Positions 38,888-50,962 of a stretch of 64,000 nucleotides of DNA are shown here, in pieces (within the stretch, counting starts at the first letter, position 1; the number at the start of each line of letters is the position of its first letter). The stretch is from positions 57,878,977 to 57,942,976 of the forward strand of contig OX326957.1 in NCBI GenBank assembly GCA_946800325.1. Direction: 5' to 3'. A program made the position numbers and the translations under genes. Under the pieces are notes generated by a model, which was not told the origin of the DNA, did not search any database, and saw nothing but the letters and a program-made list of their open reading frames with translations. The DNA is from Luzula sylvatica (lineage: Eukaryota; Streptophyta; Magnoliopsida; Poales; Juncaceae).

Positions 38888-40362
38888 TCAAAGGTCATAT
38901 AATGAACTTGATAAATTAAAATTTGATGTCATCAATACCATGTTTGGTTCAAGAAATTCCCAATTCGCTATCATCACCTTCATAATGAAATAAGCAATTT
39001 AATAAAAATACGAGGATGACTAAGATACTCAATTAAGTATCATGAGTTTGATACTTATAATTTTTTGATCATGGGATTTGTTTTGAGATTTGTATTTTTA
39101 AATAATATTTATACTCATCATTAATGATATCCATAAAAATTTATGATCATAATTAAACGCACAAATCTCAAAGCAAATCCAATGATCAAAAAGTCCTAAG
39201 TACCGAACGCATGATATTTAATTGAGTATTTTAGTCATCCTCTAAAAATACAGCTTTTCTTTGTATATATATACTTACTAAATTATTTTTGAAATATACC
39301 TTCTCTTGCAGGATATGATTAGTAGATTGTAATAAGCCCGCCTGAATCCAAAACTTATAATTAATTTCCAAACAATGTTTAAGTTTATATTTATATTTTG
39401 AAAACGAATATTCTAGATTAATCTCAATTTCAGTTTACTTGTTTGGTTTCAAAATTTTCAGCCTATTAGTTGTCTAGACGAGGGGATCGAAATATAATTA
39501 CCTGGTTCCTCAGTATTTTGATTTGTTGGGACAATATTTGCGTCTGTTCGATAAAAAAAGTAAAAACAACATTGATCAACAAAAAGAAGATGATAATGTA
39601 TACAGATGTATCGAAACGATACTCGCCTTTTTGGTACGAATTTCATGTATTAATTTTTCAAGCATCCTTTCCAAATTTTGCAATTCATCAAATTCCATAT
39701 TGGGTGATTGTGCTGATGCTCCTCCATGCATGTACCTTATTAATATTTATGCATGTAATCAAATCATAATTAGTCATAATATTCACTAATTACGTTTATT
39801 TAAGTAAGTAAATTTGGATTTACCTTAAGCCCTTTTGAAGTAAAATATTTTCTTGGTTTAACATCATAGTCTTTTCTTCTGTAAACTATTTAGCATCGAA
39901 AATTTAGTTCATATTTTAGTAACTAGTACTTCAATTATTCGCTAATAATTAATGCCACTTAATTAATTACCTGAGTTTGGTTTTCGCCTTCTCCATGAGC
40001 TCTTGGGGTATTGTTCTTGTACCTAGCAATCAAGCTTTGCATATTCCTTTCAAAAATAAGAAAATAGAGAAACAGCAATGAAACAAAACAATTCAATATA
40101 TAGCTTTATCATTAATATAATATCAACCAAATATATCAAATTATAATCACATTGAGAGAAATTTGGAAAGGAAACCATACTCATTAGTGGCCAACTCAAA
40201 GAGTTTGTGTTGATCGGAGAAAACCACAACGCCAATATCAGCGTCACATAAAAGAGCCAACTCGTTTGCCTTTTTAAATAAACCGGCACGGCGTTTACGA
40301 AAGGTAATTTGTCGATAAACCGGATTGTCGACCCGTTTCAATTGCACCTTACCACGGCCCAT
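38888..40362 (-). CDS. AGL12-like: AGL12-like MIKC-type MADS-box transcription factor, copy 2
   Basis: Seven exons join in phase: 40181-40362, 39971-40046, 39824-39885, 39627-39735, 39502-39543, 39300-39341 and 38888-38977, giving 200 residues. The structure is the same as copy 1 at 31.6-32.8 kb, with most exon sizes identical; exon 2 is 12 bp shorter and exon 7 is 6 bp longer. The MADS domain reads [18 protein letters not shown] and [19 protein letters not shown]. The Arg in FRKRR replaces Cys/Ser usual at that site. The K domain shows [29 protein letters not shown] and [13 protein letters not shown]. Intron 4 starts with GC (gcgagt) and not GT. A Mutator-like MITE sits in intron 6. No stop or shift is seen, so both paralogues may be functional. 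Confidence 0.87.
39012..39242. mobile_element. Mutator-like MITE, copy 2, in intron 6 of MADS copy 2 (231 bp)
   Basis: Ends gaggatgactaagatactca and the inverse ttgagtattttagtcatcctc, with the perfect 9-bp target duplication taaaaatac (39003-39011 and 39243-39251). It lies between exons 6 and 7 of the gene and adds most of that intron's length. Confidence 0.9.
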
Positions 40363-40442
40363 TTTTTATTGTTAGGGACGATTTTATTTTTTTACCCTCT
40401 TAACTTCTCTCTATGTTGTTCACTGGTATTAGTATGTAGTTG

Positions 40443-40488
40443 TAGCCTTAAGAGGGTTCTTTTTATAGCCTTAAGAGGGTTCTTTTTA
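40443..40488. repeat. 23-bp tandem duplication in the MADS copy 2 leader
   Basis: tagccttaagagggttc plus ttttta is repeated twice between the TATA box and the start codon. It is absent from copy 1. Confidence 0.9.
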
Positions 40489-40555
40489 TCAAAAAACTAG
40501 GAACCTTGGCTCAGTTAAGTCCTCTCCATGAGCAAAACTGAGGAGTGAAGATGAT

Positions 40556-40564
40556 GTATATATA
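40556..40564 (-). promoter_or_regulatory. TATA box and shared promoter of MADS copy 2
   Basis: tatatata lies about 195 bp upstream of the ATG, in a block (about 40500-40672) matching the promoter of copy 1. Similarity stops near 40672, where unrelated DNA starts. Confidence 0.65.
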
Positions 40565-40794
40565 GCAGATGCACTTCACTAGGAACTCTTGTTAGTGGGA
40601 ATCAAACTTAAAAAAAAATGATCCACATGATCTATTCATATATCGTCATTTTGCAACTATTTTTAATAAACTAGGGCTAGGAGATATTTTGGTGGCTGCG
40701 AGTTGGTGGTCATTCGGGTGTTCCCAACAAAAATCAATAAAAAATTTGAGGAGTTTTTAGTTTTGTTTTTAGAGTTTTGGTACAAACCATCAAA

Positions 40795-40850
<56 letters not shown>

Positions 40851-40853
<3 letters not shown>

Positions 40854-41050
40854 GGAGGCTAACCTACTTAATTAAGTACCAACATTTTGGTACTTAATAT
40901 TTTTTTACCATTGGATTTGCATTGAGATTTGTGTTTTTTCATGATGATCATGAAATTTTGTGCACATCATTAAATGCACAAATCTCAATGCAAATCCAAT
41001 GGTGAAAAAACATTAAGTACCAAAATGTTGATACTTAATTAAGTAGTTTA

Positions 41051-41059
<9 letters not shown>
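40851..41059. mobile_element. Mutator-like MITE, copy 3
   Basis: Starts gagggaggctaacctactta and ends ttaagtagtttagcatctctc, with internal arms ttgcattgagatttgtg and its inverse as in copies 2, 4 and 5. The left flank is TA repeat. The right end merges into the CT repeat, so no target duplication remains. Confidence 0.75.
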
Positions 41060-41130
<71 letters not shown>

Positions 41131-41134
<4 letters not shown>

Positions 41135-41336
41135 GCTAACTTACTTAATTAAGTACAAATGTTTTGGTACTTAATATTTTTTAACCATCAAATTTGCATT
41201 GAGATTTGTGTTTTTTCATAATGATCATTAAATTTTGTGGACATCATAAAATGCACAAATCTCAATTCAAATTCAATGATTTAAAAACATTAAGTACCAA
41301 AAAAATTGTACTTAATTAAGTACGTTAGCATCCCTC
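41131..41336. mobile_element. Mutator-like MITE, copy 4
   Basis: Very similar to copy 3, with ends atgctaacttacttaatta and ttaagtacgttagcatccctc. The first bases of the left end are eroded into TA repeat. Confidence 0.75.
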
Positions 41337-41352
41337 ACATATATATATATAT

Positions 41353-41573
41353 TAGGGAGTTCTATGATAGATCCGTTTTCATATGATAAGCCAATTTTCA
41401 AAAAAAATATTTCGAATATTTGTTAACCAATGATTTTTTTTTGTAAGATTCAATTGTATATTTATCATTTAATGCTATGCACAACATAAATTTTGTATAA
41501 TTAATTGATAAATAGCTAAAATATCTTAAAATAATTTTTTAAAAATGGTCCATGATAAGAAAAAACTCCCCTA
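41353..41573. mobile_element. Possible small MITE with tagggagtt ends
   Basis: Left end tagggagttctatgataga; the right end read inverted is taggggagttttttcttatca. The flanks are TA repeats, so a target duplication cannot be judged. No ORF. Confidence 0.4.
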
Positions 41574-42469
41574 TATATATATGAGGTCATATACTATGTC
41601 TTTCAAATTTGAAAAAGTTTCTAGGTGAGGTGGCAATTTGACGTTAATTGGAAGATATGCAAATAATCTCGAAAAAGTTAACGGTGCATTCGATTAATAT
41701 TTAATTATATAAATAAAATTTATTAGGTATATCAATTAATAATCGGGTAATATCAATTAATAGGAAAGTACATATCAATTAACAATTAATGATATGTTGT
41801 TAAAATTTTGGAGATTATTTGGGAGATAATTTTCATGGTCTTGTGACATGATGATGTATGATGATCACATTAAGTATGTTGCTCATATCTTATGTAGGCA
41901 AAATAAAATTTTCCATATAATATTAGAGTCAAGGATAGATTTGTTTCGGAAAATTATACTTGGCTCCCCCAAATTCATCCCAAGCATCTTGATGAGGTGA
42001 CAAAAAAGGATTAAGTATGTTGATTAGGTTTTCTAATTGACTCAATTAATTGTTAATTGACACGTTCAATTAATATGCCAATAAATTATATTAGTCCATA
42101 TTTATTGATGTGCCAATTCAATTAAACGGTCAATTAAATCGTTAATCGAATCAATTAACAATACTAATCAACTACTTAATCATCATTTTTCATCTCATCA
42201 ACGCTCCTTTTTGTGTTAGGGGGCTGCATATATAACCCCATTTGTTTCTCAAATTTTACTATTTTATTTATTTAAATTAGATCAAAGTTTGTTGTGGAAA
42301 AATGCAAAAAGTCCCTATAATTTTTCAATCTTGTTTTAGTTTCATATTTCAAAAAATATATATAATTATAATCAAATGAATATAATATTAATATTTAATT
42401 AGTTTCGTTATTTTTTGTCAATTCTCTCCAAAATAGCAGAACCGGTTCTGATCAGGACTAGGTATTTTT
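41574..42469. other. AT-rich intergenic DNA
   Basis: No supported gene. Repeated caattaat-type words, left flank of Copia-B. Confidence 0.55.
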
Positions 42470-43329
42470 TGAAGAAAATACAGTTTTGGATTAACTAGAA
42501 GAACGTACAAATAAGGATGATCAAATGGTTGAGTTCACAATGAGATTGTGTAAACTCAGGAACCAGGAGATGGTTCGTTCGAACGGACAAAGATGATTCG
42601 TTCGAATGCACTATGGTATGTTCGATTGAATAGGTTATTCAGTTCGAACGTATATATGTAAAATGGAACACATTAACAGTGGCTAGTTCGTTCGAACGAA
42701 CCGTAAGGTGTGTTCGAACGGACTATGTTCCGAATTCTGTGTTGGCAGTTTTTATCTCCAATTAACTGTCCTGTAATTAATGGTATGATCTGAGATTGAT
42801 GGTATTAATTCTCAGATCTGGTGGAAAGAAAAAGGTGATAATTCTTCATCTTCTTCCTCAAGAAAAGCCATTAGAGAATAGAGAGAATTTGGAGAAAAGT
42901 TCTCAAATTCAGATTCAAGCAAGTTTGCGCATGAATACACTAGGAGGATTCACGTGTAACCGGAAGGCGATAACTCGAGGTGGATATGGGTAGAGAGATC
43001 TCAGTTGAGATTTTTCATTGTGATCCAAGGAGAGCATGAACGGGCAAGGTCGGATCTTAACCGGAACGATTCCGGTTGTATACGACAAGGCGAAGCTTTA
43101 TCGACGGTTGCCGAAGAACAGAGTGAGAAGAGCAACTACAAGAGCGTGTCAACCCTTCTCCGTGATCAATTTCACATGGTATGACACTGTATATAATAGT
43201 TATATATTAGTAATTGCATGTAGGATTATGATTCGTATCGTGAAATCGATGACGTGGTCCTCGGGATCGGGTCCGACCGGGCCCCTCAATCCGCTGCGCG
43301 GGGCCCGGTAGTGACGCCGATACCCAACA
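42470..43329 (+). repeat. Copia-B 5' LTR
   Basis: Carries several ttcgttcgaacgaa-type palindromes (about 42570-42720) in U3. Compared with the 3' LTR it lacks about 31 bp near 43108, where the 3' LTR has gtgtcgaatcgtgcgggcgt and following bases. Confidence 0.92.
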
Positions 43330-43330
43330 G

Positions 43331-43342
43331 TGGTATCAGAGC
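43331..43342 (+). promoter_or_regulatory. Copia-B primer binding site (initiator tRNA-Met)
   Basis: tggtatcagagc one base after the 5' LTR, the same site as in Copia-A. Confidence 0.92.
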
Positions 43343-43574
43343 GATCATCGTCGATTCATTGATCGAATCGGATACGAATAAGTCTTATTCGTCTTCTTGC
43401 ATTGAATTTAGTATTTTTTATTAAATTTCGATTTTATCACAAGTTATAATCTTACTAGAGATTAATCATGAGATGATTAATAGCATCTAGAAGGGATCAT
43501 AAAAAAGTTTTATGGTTGATTGTTTAAGAAACAATTGAAATCAGCAAAATCATAATAAAATTCGTGATATCAGT

Positions 43575-44030
43575 ACTATGTTCATTCGAACGAACCATTT
43601 GTTGCGTTCGAACGGACATAGAAAAGTCGCGGATGAATTTAGGAGAAAACTGTTGGATTAATGGTTCGTTCGAACGGAACTGGTTGTTCGTTCGAACGAA
43701 GGCATGTAATCATTATGTGTTAGAACAAATATGAGATTCGTTCGAACGAACATAGTCCTGGATTGGTTTTAAGAAAATCATATTTCAGTCCGTTCGAACG
43801 GACCTTACTGTTCGTTCGAACAAACCTATTTCTGGATTAATTCTTAAAATAAAGTTTTGGTTCGTTCAAACAGAACAACCCATTCATTCGAACGGACTAT
43901 AGTAGTCCATTCGAACGGACCATAGGTTTGTTCAGACGAACATGCTTCTGGAAATTTTGGAAATTTTCGAAGAAAAACAAGACTTAAGTCCGTTCGAACG
44001 GAACTATCTGTTCGTTCGAACGAACTATGT
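43575..44030 (+). repeat. Array of TTCGTTCGAACGAA palindromes in the Copia-B leader
   Basis: About 13 full or slightly changed copies of (g)tt/cc-cgttcgaacg-aa/gg occur in 455 bp, for example near 43578, 43605, 43667, 43687, 43738, 43790, 43814, 43884, 43906, 43990 and 44011. The same motif is present in U3 of the LTR. The array lies in untranslated leader between primer site and gag. Confidence 0.88.
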
Positions 44031-44728
44031 CTAAAATTTGCTAGTTTGGTATTTTGAGAATACAAATTCGAAATTTGTTTAAATCATGCTTATAAATTCA
44101 CATATGTCATCATAATAACTTGTACCAATCAATATAATATGATTATATTTACATTAAAATCCCTAAATAATATTTAAGTCATAAAATGTCTTCCGTGTTC
44201 ACAATCTCCGAGGTTGGTCTTACACTTTGCACGGTTTCAGGCCAAATTCGTGCGTGCAATGTTGTATGTATCAACGTGAGGAGCACGCGTTAATTGGAGA
44301 CAAACGCGGGTTCAGGCCAAAGTCGGGCGCGTTTGTAGTTCAATTGAACGATATGTGAGCACGGTTGTGACTTAACCATCCAAGCCAATCCGATTGGGGT
44401 TCGGGACATGGTTATGATGCACAAATGGAATTCGGATCATATATGATATGGTTTGATACCGAAATCCTATAAAGGGTCAAGAGTCGCATTAGATGCGATT
44501 GGATTTATCCTACCTAAATAGTGAGATCCCATTTGTCGGCGAAAGTCACTTGTGGGAGGATCACGAAATATGGGTCTTGAAGTGCTATTGGATTTAGAAT
44601 CCCGAATCAACATTAGGGTTATTGATTTGATAAAAGTAACATATTTCATATCATCATATAAGCATATAGAATAAGTTCGCACATGTTAGTATCAATCTTA
44701 TTATAAAGTATTTTTCATTGTAGCAATC

Positions 44729-45583
44729 ATGACTTCAAGCAACACCAACTCCATGTCGATTAGATCGGGCTTGGAAAGAAAGAAGCCAGTCAGCAAGAAC
44801 TATCTTGACTGGCACCGTAACCTAAGAATTGTTCTTAGGCAAGAGTGCAAGAGTCACGTGTTAGACACGAAGACGGTGACTCCGATGAAGATAAAGCGGC
44901 ATATGACAAACTTAAGAAGGAGTCAAATGACGTGACGTGCCTTATGTTGGCATGTATGGACGCGAATTTGCAGAAGCAATTCGAGGATTCGGATGTGTAT
45001 GACATTAACGTGACGGTCAAGGAAATGTTCCAAGAGCAAGAACGCATTGAAAGATTCAATACGTTGAAGGAGTTGGTTAACTGTAAGATGCCTAACGGAT
45101 CTTCGGTTAGCACTCACGTGTTAAAGGTTCAAGCGTTGATTGATCGTCTCGAGAATTTGGGAGAAAAAGTGTCACCAATAATGCAACAAGATTTGATCTT
45201 GTGTGCATTGCCACCGATTTTCTCGACTTTCGTGACGAACTATCACATGCATTCGATGAACAAGACGATTCCCGAGCTCCAATGGGATGCTCAAGAAATT
45301 TAAGTCGGAGATGCTTAAGGCATCGGGGGAACCCAAAGCAAGAGTTGTTAGGGATGTCCTCGTGATTCAAGGTGGGATTCGGAAGAAACAAATGTCCAAG
45401 GGCGGTGCGGGCAAGTCGTTGTCCAAACCGAAGACTAAAGGAAAGAAGAAATCCGAGGATGTCACCTGCTTCCATTGCAAAAAGAGTGGGTATTGGAAGA
45501 GAAATTTCAAGATTTACCTCGAGGAGGAGAAGAAAAGCAAGGGGAAGGATTTGGAAGCCGGAACCGCAGGTTCTTCAAAATAG
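44729..45583 (+). pseudogene. Copia-B gag polyprotein, frameshifted
   Basis: Starts MTSSNTNSMSIRSGLERKK and shows the capsid-type run DKLKKESNDVTCLMLACMD, IERFNTLKELVN and STHVLKVQALIDRLENLG. A C-terminal zinc-knuckle region follows: CFHCKKSGYWKRNF. Two frame changes, near 44883 and near 45285, break it. In the knuckle the conserved His and last Cys are replaced by Tyr and Phe, so zinc and RNA binding would probably be lost even without the frameshifts. Gag forms the virus-like particle that packages the element RNA. Confidence 0.85.
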
Positions 45584-45599
45584 AAGGAAGTTAGCACGA

Positions 45600-48500
45600 G
45601 GTGAAGTGGATCTTCGAGTTGGGAATGGAGCAAAAGTTGATGCATGCCGTCAGAGATGTTTTTATTACTTTACCAAGTGGATTTATTTTAGAACTGAATA
45701 ACTGTTATTTTGTTCCAAGTTTGTGTAAGAACATTATTAGTGTGTCTAAACTTGCTAATGATAGTTATTAATTTATTATTAAGAATAATGAATTTTCTAT
45801 TTGTAAGGATAATTTATTCTATGGAAATGTTCTATTAGAAAATGGTCTTTACGTATTAGACATGAATTACACAAATGATAAATCAATCTATAATATAAAC
45901 ATGAATCGGATTAAATCTAAAGTTGATAGTAAAACTTACTTTTGGCATTGTCGACTTGGCCATATAAACGAGAAACGCATATCAAAACTCCATAAGGATG
46001 CACTTTTAGATTCATTTGAATTTGATTCATATGGGCAATGCGAATCTTGTTTACTTGGCAAGATGAAAAAAGCACCATTCTCCAAGGTTGGAGAAAAGTC
46101 CAAGGAACTATTGGAACTTATACATTCGGATGTATGCGGTCCAATGAGTACCGAGGCAAGAGGAGGTTATCGATACTTCATAACGTTTACGGATGATTTT
46201 AGTAGATATGGGTATATTTACTTAGTGCGTAACAAATCTGAATCTTTTGAAAAGTTCAAAGAATTTCAGAATGAGGTTCAAAATCAACTTGGCAAAACAA
46301 TCAGAGCACTTCGATCAGATCGAGGAGGCGAGTATTTGAGCTATGAGTTTGAGGATCATCTCAAAGATTGTGGAATCGTTTCACAATTAACTCCACCTGG
46401 AATGCCTCAATGGAATGGCGTGTCCGAGAGGAGGAATCGGACGTTATTAAATATGGTTCGATCGATGATGAGTCAAACTAGTCTTTCAAAATCATTTTGG
46501 GGATATGCCCTTGAGACAGCGGCTTTTCTAATAAACCGCTTACCTTCTAAATCGGTGCAAAGGACTCCATATAAGATATGGACCGGACAACCTCCGGTGT
46601 TATCTTTTATCAGAATTTGGGGATGTGATGTTTACGTCCGAAAAATGTTTTTGGATAAACTCGAACCCAAATCTGAAAAATGTTTATTTGTAGGATATCC
46701 TAAGGAAACTAAAGGGTATTATTTTTACAATCCCGAGGAAAACAAGGTTTTCATAAGTCGAAGTGGTACCTTCTTGGAGGAGGACTTTATATCTCAACGA
46801 GCTAGTGGGAGTAAGATTGATCTCGAAGAGGTTCGAGATCCAGAAATAAACAATGAACCGATGGATGTTGAACCGAATCCGTCAATAGTTGAGGATATTG
46901 TCGAGCCAATAGCACAAGGTGCTCCTCGTAGGTCTAGTAGGACCCGGATGGAACCAGTACGATATGGATTTATCGTGACTGATGAAGGCAACGTCGAACT
47001 CATAGATGATGAGCCGACAACCTACAAAGATGCTATGTCGAGTGAAGATTCCGACAAATGGCACGCTGCCATGAAGTCCGAGATCCAATCCATATACGAT
47101 ATTCAAGTTTGGAACTTGATTGATCCACCACCCTCGGTTAAACCCGTCGGGTGTAAATGGGTTTTCAAGAAGAAAACCGACATGGATGGGAAAGTGCATA
47201 CTTACAAAGCAAGGCAAGTTGCGAAAGGTTTCAAGCAAATTCATGGTGTAGACTATGATGAAACGTTTTCGCCGGTAGCCATGCTTAAGTCTATAAGGAT
47301 TATCCATGCCATAGCTGCATATTATGACTATGAGATATGGCAAATGGATGTTAAAACCGATTTCCTTAACGGAAACTTATCGGAGGATGTGTACATGACA
47401 CAACCCGAAGGTTTTATCGATCCAAAGAATCCTAAGAAAGTATGCAAGCCTCAAAGGTCCATTTATGGATTGAAACAAGCTTCTCGGAGTTGGAATATTC
47501 ATTTTGATGTAGTCATAAGCGAGTATGATTTTATCAAGAACGAAGAAGAACCTTGTGTATATAAGAAGGTTAGTGGGAGCCATATAATATTTCTTGTTCT
47601 TTATGTGGACGACATATTGATCATAGGAAACGACATTCCGATGTTATCGGATGTTAAGAAGTATTTGAATACTCATTTCATTCGCTATGAAAGATTTAGA
47701 AGAGGCCGCCTATATTTTAGGCGTGAGGATCTATAGAGATTGATCCAAGAGACTCCTCGGCCTAAGTCAGAGTACGTACATCGACAAAGTGCTGAAAAGA
47801 TTTTTCATGCAAAACTCTAAGAAAGGGTTTGTCCTCATGCCGAGTGGTGTAAACTTTTCGAAAGCTCAATGTCCGACATCGAGCGAAGAGAAAAGTAACA
47901 TGGATAAGGTTCCATACGCTTCGGCAGTTGGATCTATCATGTATGCCATGATTTGTACGAGACCTGACGTGTCGTATGCATTGAGCGTCTTATCACATTA
48001 CCAATCGAATCCAGGTGATCCACATTGGCAAGCCGTGAAAACGATCCTTAAATACTTTAGAAGAACTAAGGATCAATTTCTAGTCTATGGTGGTGAGGAT
48101 AACGGGTTGGTTGTAACGGGTTACACCGATGCCAGTTTCCAAATATGTACCGATGATTTTCGATCACAAAGTGGGTACGTGTTCTGCTTGAATGGTGGCG
48201 CGATTATATGGAAGAGTTCCAAACAACCGACAGTTGCTGACTCTACGACGGAAGCAGAATACATTGCGGCTTCGGAAACTGCAAAGGAGGAGGTTTGGGT
48301 CAAGAAGTTCGTGACCGAACTTGGTGTTGTGCCGAGCATCTCGGAACCAGTGGCTGTGTATTGTGACAATACGGGTGCAATAGCACAGGCCAAGGAACTG
48401 AGATCGCATCATCGATCCAAACACATACTGTTTAAATTCCACTTGATTCGTGAGATTTTACATAGGCAGGATGTCGTGATTTTGAAGATTGGTACTGACG

Positions 48501-48604
48501 AGAATGTAGCGGATCCGTTTACGAAGCCACTTCCAGTTGCGAAACATGATCGTCATGCTAGAACTATAGGTTTGAGATGGCTAGAGGACAAAGTTGGTTT
48601 GTAG
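45600..48604 (+). pseudogene. Copia-B pol: protease remnant, integrase, reverse transcriptase, RNase H
   Basis: The first part (about 45640-45860) reads LPSGFILELNNCYFVPSLC with an early stop near 45767. A long frame (45862-47736) contains the pre-integrase HCRLGHINEKRI with CESCLLGKMKK, and integrase acidic residues in IHSDVCGPM, RSDRGGEY and WNGVSERRNR. Reverse transcriptase follows with CKWVFKKKTD, WQMDVKTDFLNG and the catalytic VLYVDDIL. A frameshift near 47680 and a TGA at 47741-47743 follow, then another long frame (47789-48604) with YASAVGSIMYAMICTRPDV and RNase H motifs GYTDASF, STTEAEYIAA and YCDNTGA. The domain order (integrase before reverse transcriptase) is diagnostic of Copia. 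Confidence 0.92.
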
Positions 48605-49219
48605 TTATCTAAAACTATAGTTGTTATGATGAACTATGATTAGTTTGATGGGAATTCGCCCGTCCCCGGGCCCGCGTAGCGGATATGAAGGCCCGGTCCA
48701 GTTCCCAAAATCCAAGATCACGCCATGACTTCGAGGGTACGATGCAAAGTAGGATAGACGATTACCAGCCTGAAATTGATCACGCACGACGGGTTGATCG
48801 TTCTTCCTTCTTTCTCCGGTCACGTTGGTGACTAGCATGTGCGTCCCATACCACACGTCTCCCACCATCTTGACGCGCCTCCGGTTGTCTTCGTGTGTCC
48901 CACGTCCAAGCGCTTCCACCGTCTTTGACCGTTCTTTCTCTCCCTCGAGTTGATCACAATCGAAGAGCCACAAGTGTCGCTCCTCTACTTGTATCCACCG
49001 TGAGTCGGAGTTCGTCGGTCGCGGACGCACCTGCCTAGACGATGCACCGGCGAACTTGCTTGATCGATTGATTGTCTTCTCCGGAAAAACTATTTTTCTC
49101 GGTTTTTCTCTCTTCGCACTCTTTCACTCTTGAGAAAGATTCTCTCTAATTTCTGGATTAATCTTATTAATTCCACAGGGGTTGAACTGAATGAATTGGT
49201 TGGACTGAATCAATTGGTC

Positions 49220-49270
<51 letters not shown>

Positions 49271-50951
49271 CCTATTTAGATCACTAGGATAAGGATGGGC
49301 CAAAAGGTATGTATATCTCATATACACCTTTTCAGACAGAAAACTGCAGACACCCTTTCAGTATTTTGTTGAAACGAAAATATTAAATCGTTTCAACCGA
49401 CTTTGAAAATTCACTAAAGTTCTAGATAATCTTATTATCTTTCCAACCCAATTAGATCTGGCCCAATTGGAGTTCGGATGCGAAAGTTACAGACGTTTTA
49501 CTAACTGTATATCAAATAGTCGCACCCTTTCGGTATTCCATTAAAACAACACTGATACTTCGCTCAAATGAAATATATTTCTATATGAAAGTTCTAGATA
49601 ATCTCATTATATATCTAACCCAATTTGAACCATTCAAATCGGAGTTTCCTACTGAAAGTTATGCCAGTTTTACTAAAACGGCTTAAACTGAATTTTCTGG
49701 TTTTCTTAATAAAAACCGTTTCTTATCAATTTAACCATGTATATCCAATATACATATGTGCATCTAATATACACATTATTTATGCCCACGAATGTGTATG
49801 TTCGTTTATCCTTGTGTACACTTTTACGGTTGATCCGAAACTGTATTTCCTTCATAGTTATGAGTTGTAAACGTTGTATCACCCAAGACTTATTCTGTAT
49901 TAATGCATTTCAAAAAAATTGTATATTATTTGCATTTATTTCTTATATGAAAACTTGTGCGTGGTTGTGTAATTTGATTACACGAACCTTGATTATGACT
50001 TATGTGAGCGTCTACATAATACGTGATTATGTTAAGTAAAACCGTCACATTTCAAAAGTTATATTTCAAAAACGTCCCTAGTCATGATTAGGATACTTAT
50101 GCGATAAGTATATATATTATAAGATAATAGACTAACATGTACACAAGCATATTCGCCGAGGTGATGGTTATGTTTTGCTAATCATAGGACAAATAGTTTG
50201 TCGAATCGGGAATGTGGATATGCATTAGGTTATGCATATTGTGACTTGACCAAAAGTACGATACCATGACATGGTTTAGTCATTGTAGATGGAATCGTAA
50301 CGAATGGGGTATTAGTTCTTCACACTTGAGATGATCATGGATCATTTTTTCGTGCGTAACATGATTCTTAGATATAATCTTCCACTATCTGTAACAGGAT
50401 GGTCATGGGATTATGATCGGGTATTATCAGAAACACGAAATTTGATGTGAATCATCAAGATAGAAATTGTTCCTTTCGAAAGAAAGAGATATCTCTTAGG
50501 CCCATCGATGAATTGATCAATGAAATCTCTGGCCAGAGTCAATGATATTAATGGTTAATATCGATTGTATTTGTTGATTCAATTCGGTATCGAGATAATA
50601 AGTTTAGTCAATCGAATTATAAGGATGACTATTACCGTGCCTTTTCATTGACGGATATCGTGAACAAGAGAGCTAAACACCACTGTTCAAGATGGGTATA
50701 AATGATCACAATCATTTTTCGTTTTCAACTTGGGAAAGCTATGATGGATTCTTTCGTAGATCCCTCTCATGATCCCATGAACTTAGGCATATGTTTACTA
50801 CCATTGCTTGATACGAACTTACGCGGTCACACATAGAGTTGTCTTATTTCGAGCTTGAATATATAATCAATGCATATATGATATACATAGGTTTTCTCTA
50901 AACAAATGTATATGATATACATTGGTAAAATCTTTAGTTAGATCAGAAACT
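48605..50951 (+). other. Copia-B 3' non-coding interior
   Basis: Holds the solo LTR at 48646-49854 and then about 1.1 kb without ORF, part of which resembles 8253-9240 of Copia-A in inverted orientation, for example the gaggtgatggttatgttttg block. Confidence 0.65.
48646..49854 (-). mobile_element. Solo LTR of the Copia-A family inside Copia-B
   Basis: Starts tgatgggaattcgcccg and ends gtatttccttca like the Copia-A LTR, in the same minus orientation, with the 5-bp duplication tagtt on both sides (48641-48645 and 49855-49859). No second LTR or interior is attached, the result expected of LTR-LTR recombination. It includes a (GA)n run (about 49219-49266) and the agataatcttattatct palindrome near 49425-49441. 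Confidence 0.88.
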
Positions 50952-50962
50952 GAGTGGGAGAC
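50952..50962 (+). promoter_or_regulatory. Copia-B polypurine tract
   Basis: gagtgggagac directly before the 3' LTR. Confidence 0.75.

Larger units (their letters stand above)
40799..41353. repeat. Microsatellite cluster: (TA)n, (CT)n, (TA)n
   Basis: TA repeats at about 40799-40850, 41108-41134 and 41338-41352 and CT repeats at about 41055-41108, alternating with two MITE copies. Confidence 0.9.

Noticed and set aside
43575..44030. Heat-shock elements in the Copia-B palindrome array
   Set aside because: Heat-shock elements need nTTCnnGAAn spacing; here TTC and GAA are adjacent (TTCGAA), so the match fails.
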